Shown here in pieces: positions 1 to 6,324 of a stretch of DNA of 9,115 nucleotides. The stretch comes from Gemmatimonadota bacterium (GTDB lineage Bacteria; Gemmatimonadota; Gemmatimonadetes; Longimicrobiales; Gaopeijiaceae). The notes beneath the pieces were generated by a model. The model searched no databases, was not told the DNA's origin, and saw nothing but the letters and a program-made list of their open reading frames with translations. Position numbers and translations under genes: made by a program. Each line of letters starts with the position of its first letter. The first letter of the stretch is position 1. The DNA lies in assembly GCA_003567615.1 (NCBI GenBank), contig PWZC01000396.1, positions 1 to 9,115 of the forward strand. The letters run 5' to 3'.

Positions 1-882
1 GGCCAGGGTCCGGAAATCGTCCAACCCGTATTTGTAGGAATACTCCGTCACCACCACCTCGCCCTCGCCGAAGACGATCTCGGGGCCGACGGGTGTTCCA
101 TCCGTGGCGCGGGGACCCAGGTGCACGACCTGATTCCGCAGACTCACCAGATGCATCTCGATCCGCGAGCGCTCGGCGTTCCAGATTCCCCGGTGCCGGA
201 AGCCGTCGAGGTCGAAGTTTGAACCAAGGCGATCGTTCAGGTGCCGGAGGATGTTGACGTTGAATGCCGCCGTCACACCGCGGGCATCATTGTAGGCTCT
301 TTCCAGGCGATCCCGGTCCTTCACAAGGTCCACCCCGATGAGAAAGTACTCGCCGGATCCCAGGCTCGCCGCCACCCGGGCCAGGAAGGTGCGGGCGTCC
401 TCCGGATCCAGATTCCCCACCGTGGATCCCGGGAAGAAGGCAAGCGTCGCCCCGGCATCGGTCTCGGGCCAGGGGAGTTCGGCCAGGCGGGTGTAGTCGG
501 TGACCACGGGAAGCACCTCCAGACCGGGGAGGCGACGGCGAACCCGGGCCGCAAACTCCACAAGCTGGTCCCGGGCGATATCCACCGGTACGTAGGCCGA
601 CGGGGACTGGAGCTCATCCAGCACCAACCAGGTCTTCTCTCCACTCCCGCTCCCGAACTCCACCATGCGGGCCAGGGGCCCCACGATCCGGGCCACCTCC
701 GCCGCTCTGGTACGCAGGATCTCCGTTTCGGCTCGTGTGGGATAGTACTCCTCGAGCCGTGTGATCTCCTCAAAGAGCCGGGCCCCCTCGGCGTCGTAGA
801 AGAATCGACAGGGGATGGAGCGAGGTGATCCGGAGAGCGTGGTCCGGATCTCTTCCCGGATCTCATTTTCCTCCCGGACCAT
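1..882 (-). CDS. egtD: L-histidine N-alpha-methyltransferase EgtD (3' end cut by window edge)
   Basis: SAM-dependent enzyme that trimethylates histidine to hercynine, the first committed step of ergothioneine synthesis; cytosolic. The visible 294 codons cover most of the ~320-residue family. Family landmarks: EYYPTRAE (residues 45-52; Y46 matches the histidine-binding Tyr56 of the mycobacterial enzyme), the SAM-site glycine loop EFGSGSGEKT (75-84), FPGSTVGNL (150-158; N157 matches Asn166), GVDLVKD (183-189), AYND (Y197 matches Tyr206), TAAFNVNILRHLN (204-216), and TEYS (279-282; E280 and S282 match the Glu282/Ser284 imidazole-binding pair). All key positions are intact. It directly follows egtB. 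Start is uncertain: ATG at 882 has an AGGGAGGG 13 nt upstream, which is long, while an in-frame GTG at 927 overlaps the egtB stop as GTGA, would add 15 residues, and suggests translational coupling. The family assignment is secure; only the N-terminus is open. Confidence 0.95.
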   Translation of the reverse strand, partial: MVREENEIREEIRTTLSGSPRSIPCRFFYDAEGARLFEEITRLEEYYPTRAETEILRTRAAEVARIVGPLARMVEFGSGSGEKTWLVLDELQSPSAYVPVDIARDQLVEFAARVRRRLPGLEVLPVVTDYTRLAELPWPETDAGATLAFFPGSTVGNLDPEDARTFLARVAASLGSGEYFLIGVDLVKDRDRLERAYNDARGVTAAFNVNILRHLNDRLGSNFDLDGFRHRGIWNAERSRIEMHLVSLRNQVVHLGPRATDGTPVGPEIVFGEGEVVVTEYSYKYGLDDFRTLA

Positions 883-923
883 GACCCGGACCCGGCCCTC
901 CCTGGACGGCGAAGCGGGCCCGG

Positions 924-2294
924 TCACGACAGGTCCCGGGCCAGACGCAGACCGGTGAACTGCCAGCACGCCTCCGGGGGAAAGAAGTTCCGGTACCCGG
1001 CCCGGATATGGGACCGGGAGGTGGCGCAACTACCTCCTCGGAGCACGAACTGGTTGCACATGAATTTTCCGTTGTACTCGCCCACGGCCCCGGCAGCGGG
1101 TCGGTAGCCCGGGTAGGGTTCATACTGGCTCCGGGTCCACTCCCACACATCTCCGTACATCTGCCTCAGTCCAGACGAAGACCCATCCCCGGCCCCGACC
1201 GTCGGATGGAAACGCCCGCCGTCGGCCAGATTCCCCTCTACCGGAACCGTACGCGCCGCCACCTCCCATTCGAATTCACTGGGAAGGCGGGCTCCGGCCC
1301 AGCGGGCATAGGCATCGGCCTCGAAATAGCTCAGATGGACCACGGGCTCCGCCGGATCCACCGGCCTTGGACCAGCAAGGGTGAAGATGACCCACTGGTC
1401 GCCGGCACGCTCCCAGTAGAAGGGCTCGGTCCAATCCCGCTCCCGGGCCGTGGCCCAGCCGGCGGACAGCCACAATTCGGGGCGCCGATACCCTCCGTCT
1501 TCCATGAACCGGAGGAAGTCCCCACACGTCACCAGGCGATGGGCCAGGGCGAAGGGCTCCAGGAAGCGCCGGTGTCTGGGCTCTTCATTGTCGTAGACGA
1601 ATCCGGACCCCTCCGGTGCCCCAACCCACTCGAGTCCCCCCGGGAATTCGATCCATCTGACCGGTCCGGGCTCGGGGGCCGAGGACATCGTCCCCGCCGA
1701 TCCCTGCCGGTAGACCGGTCGGAGCGGGTTCACCGAAAAGACGTGCTTGATGTCGGTGAGAAGGAGCTCCTGGTGCTGCTGCTCGTGGTTCAGCCCCAAC
1801 TCCACCAGGTACAGCAGATCGGGGGATGGGGATGTCCCGAGTCCATCCAGGAGCCGAAGCATGCCATCGTCCACATGCTTGCGGTACGCACCCACCTCGG
1901 CCACTCCCGGACGGGAGATGTAGCCGCGCTGAGCCCGACAGTGGCGCTCTCCCGCCTGCACGTAATAGGAGTTGAAGAGAAAGGGGTAGCGAGGATCCCG
2001 CAGCGTGTACCCGGGAAGGTTGGGCTCGAGCAGGAAGGTCTCCCAGAACCAACTGGTATGGGCCAGGTGCCACTTCGTCGGGCTCACGTCGTCCATGGAT
2101 TGGACCACCTGATCCTCGGGGGCCAGTCCCTCCGCCAGGAATTCGGTGAAGCTCCTCACCCGTCGATACCGCTCGACCAGCGGCAGGGAAAGCGCGTCGG
2201 GCGGAGGCGGCGACCGATCCGCCGTCGTCGCCAGGGGCGACGGATCCACCGGAGTCGCAAGGAAGGAGGAGGCACCATCAGGAGGAACGTTCAT
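924..2294 (-). CDS. egtB: Ergothioneine biosynthesis sulfoxide synthase EgtB
   Basis: Non-heme iron enzyme that uses O2 to join the hercynine imidazole to a thiol (cysteine or gamma-glutamylcysteine), giving the sulfoxide precursor of ergothioneine. It has 456 residues, close to the family norm. Residues 1-37 are proline-rich and probably disordered. A DinB-like domain follows (about 38-190) with the iron ligands: H79 in WHLAHTSW, and H170 and H174 in NHEQQHQELLL. A formylglycine-generating-enzyme/sulfatase-modifying-like domain spans about 215-455, with GGLEWVGAPEG, RLPSEFEWEVAAR, YGDVWEWT, VLRGGSCATSRSH and YRNFFPPEACWQFTGLRLA. Its stop overlaps a possible GTG start of egtD. The C-terminal YRNFFPP/WQFTGLRLA style differs from what I recall of mycobacterial enzymes (RNW...FSGVRLAWD) and looks nearer the cysteine-using type, but residue inspection cannot prove the substrate. 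The ATG at 2294 has only a weak Shine-Dalgarno sequence. Confidence 0.96.
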   Translation of the reverse strand: MNVPPDGASSFLATPVDPSPLATTADRSPPPPDALSLPLVERYRRVRSFTEFLAEGLAPEDQVVQSMDDVSPTKWHLAHTSWFWETFLLEPNLPGYTLRDPRYPFLFNSYYVQAGERHCRAQRGYISRPGVAEVGAYRKHVDDGMLRLLDGLGTSPSPDLLYLVELGLNHEQQHQELLLTDIKHVFSVNPLRPVYRQGSAGTMSSAPEPGPVRWIEFPGGLEWVGAPEGSGFVYDNEEPRHRRFLEPFALAHRLVTCGDFLRFMEDGGYRRPELWLSAGWATARERDWTEPFYWERAGDQWVIFTLAGPRPVDPAEPVVHLSYFEADAYARWAGARLPSEFEWEVAARTVPVEGNLADGGRFHPTVGAGDGSSSGLRQMYGDVWEWTRSQYEPYPGYRPAAGAVGEYNGKFMCNQFVLRGGSCATSRSHIRAGYRNFFPPEACWQFTGLRLARDLS

Positions 2295-2665
2295 GGGCTA
2301 CTCTGAAAGTCTCTGAACGGGGGACCGGTGCCTGGCCGCTGCCCGGACCGTCGCGAGTGGTGGAAACACCCATATACCCCACAGGATCCCCAGTTGGCCC
2401 GGGGGACCCTCCCCCCTTGCAAGCCATCCCCGAAGCCACTAGTTTCTTTCCCAGGTGGTGAGATGCTTTGGACAAAACGCATAAGGAGTCGCGAACTGGA
2501 CCTGGGTCGAACGTGATGCCCGGGTCTTTCGTTTATCCCGACACGATGTCCACTCACCTCCTCCGCCGATCATGGGGGCGGTTCTTCTCCATGGGTCATA
2601 CAGGTGAATGAACGGTACGGCATGACCGGACCCGAGTTTCACCATCATCAAACGGAGTACGGTTC
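2295..2665. promoter_or_regulatory. Divergent intergenic region between egtB and csp, with a long csp leader
   Basis: This 371-nt stretch has no convincing gene; its open frames have no recognisable content. It must hold promoters for egtB (minus) and csp (plus). The best plus-strand candidate is TTGCAA (2417-2422), 17 nt, then TAGTTT (2440-2445), a weak sigma70-like match that would give a leader of about 210 nt, in keeping with long csp leaders in other bacteria. On the minus strand, TATATG (2376 down to 2371) could be an egtB -10, but its -35 is poor. A short G5A/TC5 hairpin sits at 2401-2415. GGTCAT (2594-2599) and ATGACC (2622-2627) form an inverted repeat in the putative csp leader. All of these are pattern matches only. 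Confidence 0.4.
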
Positions 2666-2875
2666 ATGCGTACGGTTGGAACAGTCAAGTGGTTCAATGA
2701 TGCGAAGGGTTTTGGTTTCATCAGCCCCGAAGATGGTTCGAAGGATTGCTTCGTCCATCATTCCGGAATCCTCGGTGACGGCTTCAAGAGCCTGAACGAG
2801 GGCGACCGGGTCGAGTTCGATCGGGTCGAAGGTCAGAAGGGTCCTGCGGCGGAGAACGTCCAGGTCGCTCGCTGA
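2666..2875 (+). CDS. Cold-shock-domain protein (CspA family)
   Basis: A 69-residue single cold-shock domain that binds single-stranded RNA/DNA and probably acts as an RNA chaperone; the length is typical. It opens with TVKWFNDAKGFGFI, containing RNP1 (KGFGFI, residues 14-19), followed by an RNP2-like CFVHHS (28-33). Most family members have VFVHFS, so V is replaced by C28 and the last aromatic by H32. The C-terminal half (GFKSLNEGDRVEF and GQKGPAAENVQ) is standard. The ATG is supported by GGAG at 2654-2657 with 8 nt spacing. It is transcribed divergently from egtB, appears monocistronic, and is followed by a strong hairpin. Whether it is cold-induced cannot be read from sequence; csp paralogues are often constitutive or growth-phase controlled. 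The octamer GTACGGTT occurs just before the start codon (2657-2664) and just after it (2670-2677). Confidence 0.97.
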   Translation: MRTVGTVKWFNDAKGFGFISPEDGSKDCFVHHSGILGDGFKSLNEGDRVEFDRVEGQKGPAAENVQVAR

Positions 2876-2914
2876 CCTAAAGGTTAGGGGGACGAACCAC
2901 GTCCACCACCTGCG

Positions 2915-2948
2915 GAAGCCCTGCCGGAAGCGATTCCGGCAGGGCTTC
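2915..2948. terminator. Perfect 15-bp hairpin between convergent genes, likely bidirectional terminator
   Basis: GAAGCCCTGCCGGAA (2915-2929) pairs without mismatch with 2934-2948 around a GCGA tetraloop (GNRA type when read on the plus strand). It lies 39 nt after the csp stop and 5 nt after the stop of the convergent beta-barrel gene, the expected place for a shared terminator. Neither side has a real T tract (plus-strand tail TGTCGTT), so it could instead be mainly a 3'-end stabilising stem or work with a weak U tail. Confidence 0.8.
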
Positions 2949-2953
2949 TGTCG

Positions 2954-3610
2954 TTAGAAGGCCCAGCCGATGGAAAGACGGATGGTGGGAAGAGCCCGCT
3001 GGGCCCCCACATCCTCAAGGAAGAAGAGCCGCTTCCCCCCACCTCCGACGGTGACGGCGAACCGTTCTCCGGACCCCACCAACCACTGCTGCTCCACCAC
3101 GAAGCCGAGGCCGATGGCGGCGCCGGAGCGGCGACTGCGCTCGTCCTCGTCCTCGCTGTCCCGACCCGCTCGATTCATTCCCAATACCAGGCCGGCGGAC
3201 ATCCCGTCCAGCCCATGCCCTCCGAAGTAGTACCGGAACTTCCCATCCAGGGAGAGATAGTTCCGATCTCGCCAGTCGAAGTAGCTGAGGGACATCCCCC
3301 ACGTGGTGTCGTCCCCCAGGCGCTGCTCATAGTCCATGGAAAAGAGGCCCAGGGCCCCCAGGGCCACCGGGTTGATGGAAAGCACCCGTTGATGGTCGGC
3401 CGGGCCGACCTGGGGAACATGAGGATCGTCTGGATCGTAGGCCTCCTCATGGGACACCGAGCCGGGGTGTTGGAGGCCGACCGTCGATCCTTCGGCAGCA
3501 CCCGGCAGAAAGCCCAAGCCCAGGATCACGGCCCCGACGAGGGCCAGGACCAGAACCCTGTCCGGGTTCATGCCCATGGCCCCGGCGGTGGGACGGAGCA
3601 CTCGGCTCAT
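2954..3610 (-). CDS. DUF3575-like outer-membrane beta-barrel protein
   Basis: A 218-residue protein with a signal peptide: a basic start, then a hydrophobic core (about residues 19-36), likely cleaved near GAAEG (37-41). An acidic linker (50-72) follows. The remainder (about 75-218) has alternating polar/hydrophobic strands rich in Y, F, G and W and ends in WAF, a terminal aromatic typical of barrels recognised by the BAM machinery. INPVALG, SLDGKFRYYFGG, the acidic loop 150-162 and GLGFVVEQQWL resemble DUF3575 proteins, small barrels of unknown role. The ATG at 3610 shares one base with the stop of the CBS gene (TGATG), which supports this start and implies translational coupling. However, M14 (3571) would give a more conventional signal peptide. 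It lies last in a minus-strand cluster and ends at the hairpin 2915-2948. No enzymatic motif is visible. Confidence 0.8.
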   Translation of the reverse strand: MSRVLRPTAGAMGMNPDRVLVLALVGAVILGLGFLPGAAEGSTVGLQHPGSVSHEEAYDPDDPHVPQVGPADHQRVLSINPVALGALGLFSMDYEQRLGDDTTWGMSLSYFDWRDRNYLSLDGKFRYYFGGHGLDGMSAGLVLGMNRAGRDSEDEDERSRRSGAAIGLGFVVEQQWLVGSGERFAVTVGGGGKRLFFLEDVGAQRALPTIRLSIGWAF

Positions 3611-4389
3611 CAGGCTACGATCTTCGCGAAATCGAGACCGGTGACGATCCCCACGGCGTTGCCGCTCCGTGTGACGACGATCCGGCGCGCCTGCATGACC
3701 GATGCCTGTGCCGCCGCCCGGTAGACCGGTGTGCTCTCGTCGAGGACCAGGATCCCGGGGTTCATGCAGGCTTCCGTGGCCGTTTCCCGGGGCAGTTCCC
3801 GACTTTCCAACGCCTCGAGCTGCGTGAAGATACCCACGGGCCAGTCGCCGTCCACCACCACCAGGCCCGTCACCTTGGCCTTCCCCAGTCGTTCCGAGGC
3901 GAGGGAGATGGGCTCCGTGGCGCGAATGGTGAAGAGGGGCGAGGACATGTACTTGGCGAGAGGTGTGGAAAGCTGCTGCTCCCGGATCGCCCGCATGAGA
4001 TCCCTGGTGGTGACAATCCCCACCGTCCGGTCGTCTTCCACCAGGAAGATGCGGTGGATCCGGTGCTTCACCATGAGCGCCGCCACCTTGGCCAGCGGTG
4101 TATCCGCCGGAACCGAGACGGGATCAGGGGTCATGAACTTGGAGATGGGCTTGGCCGGAAAGGCCAGGAGCTGGGCCTCAGGGCGGGAATTCGCCTCCCG
4201 CTTCCCCACCTTGAGCACATCAGTTCGGGAAATGACCCCAACCACCCGGTCTTCCTCGTCAACGACCGGAAGGGCCGAGACGCGAAACTGCTGCAATTGA
4301 CGATGGGCATGGTCGATGAAGCTGCTCCCCCGAACCGTCTTGAGGGGGGACGACATGTATTCCCTGGCGGCGACCTGAAAGCTGGCCAT
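3610..4389 (-). CDS. Four-CBS-domain protein (two Bateman modules)
   Basis: A 259-residue soluble protein made entirely of CBS repeats: CBS1 about 8-62, CBS2 83-137, CBS3 146-193, CBS4 205-257. The G-h-h-S/T-x-x-D ligand signature is present in three (GVISRTD 51-57, GIVTTRD 124-130, GIVTGLD 247-253) and altered to GIFTQLE (186-192) in the third. Paired CBS modules bind adenine nucleotides or related ligands and regulate a partner domain or protein. No enzymatic, channel or DNA-binding domain is attached, so this is a stand-alone sensor/regulator with an unknown partner. The start is well supported: AGGAG lies 6 nt before the ATG. Its stop overlaps the start of the beta-barrel gene, and the membrane-protein gene lies 117 nt upstream on the same strand. 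The leader carries direct repeats (4410-4451). Confidence 0.93.
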   Translation of the reverse strand: MASFQVAAREYMSSPLKTVRGSSFIDHAHRQLQQFRVSALPVVDEEDRVVGVISRTDVLKVGKREANSRPEAQLLAFPAKPISKFMTPDPVSVPADTPLAKVAALMVKHRIHRIFLVEDDRTVGIVTTRDLMRAIREQQLSTPLAKYMSSPLFTIRATEPISLASERLGKAKVTGLVVVDGDWPVGIFTQLEALESRELPRETATEACMNPGILVLDESTPVYRAAAQASVMQARRIVVTRSGNAVGIVTGLDFAKIVA

Positions 4390-4409
4390 TCCGTTCTCCT
4401 GTGGGGTGC

Positions 4410-4451
4410 TTGATTGGCGAAGGCCTGATTGATGTTTGATTGGCGTAGGCC
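4410..4451. repeat. Pair of 16-nt direct repeats in the CBS gene leader
   Basis: TTGATTGGCGAAGGCC (4410-4425) and TTGATTGGCGTAGGCC (4436-4451) differ at one base and repeat with a 26-nt period. A third core TGATTG lies between them (4426-4431), giving cores at 4411, 4426 and 4437. They sit between a possible minus-strand -10 (TACAAT, 4478 down to 4473) and the CBS Shine-Dalgarno at 4396-4400. This fits tandem operator sites or a leader RNA element. The repeat is read directly; the function is inferred. Confidence 0.6.
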
Positions 4452-4506
4452 CGAAGCGAAAAAAGATCCATCATTGTAACGTCCTGGGCAAGGAAGCAGA
4501 CTGGAC

Positions 4507-4989
4507 TCATGCCTGGATCCGGGTACCGATCCCCACCCAGGAAACGGGCTCCTGGATGGAGCAAGGCCAAAGGTTGTCAGCTCCCCCTGGCCCACCGAGC
4601 CGCCGCAGGAAGTGGCCCGTGAACCACCAGGACACGGCGAACGCCCCCAACAGGAGCGTCAGGTCAAGGGTGGCAAGTCCCCTCGGCGAGACGGGAAAAC
4701 GGGCCGGACCGAAAACACCCCACCGGACCAGAGCGGCGGCCGGCATCCAGACAAGGACGCCTCCGGCCAGCGCCAGAACCAGGCGACCCAGCTCCACCGA
4801 TCGGTCCTGCCTGACCAGGACCAGGGCACTGATGAGGGCCATGGGGAGGAAGCCCGCACTGGCCATCTCACGCATGCGGGCCGCCGCATCGGGCATCACA
4901 GCCTGCACCAGGACGACGAAGTAGAGCACAGCCAGGAACCAGAGGCCGGTTCCCAGCGCCACACCGTGCAGGATCTGTCGTCCAGTCAT
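4507..4989 (-). CDS. Hypothetical integral membrane protein, four predicted helices
   Basis: A 160-residue protein not recognised as any family. Hydrophobic segments at about 7-31, 44-59, 66-88 and 105-127 suggest four transmembrane helices. Short basic loops (RQDR 60-63, RR 129-130) hint at cytoplasmic faces by the positive-inside rule. A 30-residue polar tail (131-160) follows. No catalytic motif is seen. The ATG at 4989 has GAGG 6 nt upstream and immediately precedes the first helix. The frame stays open back to 5127, but those extra 46 residues are Arg/Pro-rich and unconvincing. The ordered hydrophobic pattern favours this strand over the overlapping plus-strand frame, whose translation here is low-complexity and charged. 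It may share a transcript with the CBS and beta-barrel genes downstream, and is divergent from the ketosynthase gene. Confidence 0.68.
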   Translation of the reverse strand: MTGRQILHGVALGTGLWFLAVLYFVVLVQAVMPDAAARMREMASAGFLPMALISALVLVRQDRSVELGRLVLALAGGVLVWMPAAALVRWGVFGPARFPVSPRGLATLDLTLLLGAFAVSWWFTGHFLRRLGGPGGADNLWPCSIQEPVSWVGIGTRIQA

Positions 4990-5214
4990 GGACCGCCTCG
5001 TACTCGTCTCAGCCTCGTCCACCACGGCTACCCACCGTCCGGATCGCCCAAGTCTCGCACCCGCCGGGGTTCGGGTCCAGGGAATCCACCGCGCAAGCGC
5101 CACCGGCTCCAGCCCGGGGGAGGCCACCGCACCGAACTTTTCCGCACCCCTGGCGCCTCCCGGGCCAGGGCCCTACATCGATGGAGACGTCCCTTCGGCA
5201 CCGACCCAGGCTCC

Positions 5215-6324
5215 ATGGATCATCATTCCCAAGACCCCGCCCGCTCCCACTCCCGTCTCACGGCAACGGGATCCTTCCTTCCGGAACGGAAGGTGACAAA
5301 TCACGAGCTGTTCGAACTTCCTGGAATCCGGCGCGCATTCGATGTGGAACGCGCCCGGGCTTCCCTGAAGCAGGTGGCCGACCCCCACGGCCTCGCGCCG
5401 GAGGAGGTCTTCCACGCGTGGGCCGTGCAGGTCACCGGGATCCGTGCGCGCCGGATGGTGGGCCCGGAGGGTTCACCCACCACTGAAGAGATGTGCGCCG
5501 AGGCCGCCCGGCGGGCGCTGGACCGTGCCGGCATCGCGCCCGGGGAGGTCGATCTGATCCTGGTGGCGACGGTGACCCCTCGCGACAGTGTGCCCAATGC
5601 CGCCTGCACCGTGGGCAACCTCCTGGGCATCCCCCGGGTCGGGGGATTTACCCTGAACGGAGCCTGTACCGGCTTCATCCACGCCCTGACCGCCGCCCAC
5701 GCCTTCCTCCGCTCCGGGGTCGCTCGATGCGTCCTGGTGGCCGCAGGGGATACCCTGTCCCGCATCACCAACTACCAGGACCCCACAACCGCCGTCCTCT
5801 TCGCCGACGGAGCAGCGGCAGCGGTGCTCACCTCCGACGCGGAGGCTGGAATCCTGGGGCCGCCCTTCCTTTCCGGAGAGTATGAGAGGGAGCACCTGTT
5901 CCAGATCGGACAGGGGTGGGAAGAACCGGGCCGGCCGCACCCGAAGCTCCGCATGGGAGGGGGACCCAGGGTCCTGCGGCGGGCCATCCTGGCCATGGAG
6001 GAAGCCGCTTCCCAGGCCCTGGACCGAGCCGGCGTCGGGTGGGAGTCGGTGGATCTGGTCATCCCCCACCAGGCCAATCTCCGCATCACCCGTGGGCTCG
6101 AAGCTCAGTTGAAGCTCCTGCGGGGTCGCGTGGTCCACACCATCGAGGAGTACGGCAACTGCTCGGCCGCCACGGTGGGAATCGCCCTGGACGAGAGCCT
6201 CCGGGGGGAGCGCCCGTGGAACGACGGCGAAGCCCGGTCGGGTCCCGCTCGGATCGTACTCACCGCCGTGGGCGGGGGCTACACCACAGCGGGGCTGGTC
6301 ATGGATGTGGATGCCCATGGGTGA
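5215..6324 (+). CDS. 3-oxoacyl-ACP synthase III family protein (KASIII/FabH-like)
   Basis: A 369-residue thiolase-fold condensing enzyme; FabH relatives join an acyl-CoA starter to malonyl-ACP. The Cys-His-Asn triad is complete: C151 in NGACTGF, H285 in IPHQANLRI, N315 in YGNCSAATVGIAL. FADGAAAAVL (196-205) and the closing GGGYTTAGLVM are also family-typical. It opens with LTATGSFLPERKVTN, matching the first strand of FabH. Between TN (28-29) and TGIRARRM (74-81) lie 44 residues against about 17 in E. coli FabH, an insertion of roughly 27 residues near the N-terminus. NGAC replaces the usual AAAC and RMGGGPRVLRR the usual NGREVFKFA region, so starter specificity may differ from housekeeping FabH. 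The ATG at 5215 is the only sensible in-frame start (weak AGG 4 nt upstream). The frame is open back to 4612, but that translation is not protein-like. Its end overlaps pheA. Confidence 0.92.
   Translation: MDHHSQDPARSHSRLTATGSFLPERKVTNHELFELPGIRRAFDVERARASLKQVADPHGLAPEEVFHAWAVQVTGIRARRMVGPEGSPTTEEMCAEAARRALDRAGIAPGEVDLILVATVTPRDSVPNAACTVGNLLGIPRVGGFTLNGACTGFIHALTAAHAFLRSGVARCVLVAAGDTLSRITNYQDPTTAVLFADGAAAAVLTSDAEAGILGPPFLSGEYEREHLFQIGQGWEEPGRPHPKLRMGGGPRVLRRAILAMEEAASQALDRAGVGWESVDLVIPHQANLRITRGLEAQLKLLRGRVVHTIEEYGNCSAATVGIALDESLRGERPWNDGEARSGPARIVLTAVGGGYTTAGLVMDVDAHG

Noticed and set aside
241..866. Open frames on both strands over the egtD region (plus 241-828, minus 321-866)
   Set aside because: Both are out of frame with the clearly recognisable EgtD translation, which runs uninterrupted from 882 to the window edge.
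1008..2306. A 432-codon plus-strand frame opposite egtB
   Set aside because: It is a shadow of egtB, whose minus-strand translation has complete EgtB motifs; the plus translation resembles no protein.
2463..2516. A 17-codon upstream frame in the csp leader starting at ATG 2463
   Set aside because: The only support is a loosely placed GGTGG; the peptide has no recognisable character, so it is not annotated as a leader peptide.
4459..4466. An A run (T6 on the minus strand) as a terminator for the membrane-protein gene
   Set aside because: No stable hairpin precedes the T run on the minus strand, so it does not qualify as an intrinsic terminator.
4990..5127. A 46-residue N-terminal extension of the membrane protein
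   Set aside because: It is Arg/Pro-rich with no pattern, while ATG 4989 has a GAGG at 6 nt and immediately precedes the first helix.
4612..5214. A 201-codon open extension upstream of and in frame with the ketosynthase
   Set aside because: Its translation is low-complexity, rich in charged residues, Gly and Pro, with no domain. It lies opposite a more credible membrane-protein gene, and the ketosynthase fold begins properly just after ATG 5215.
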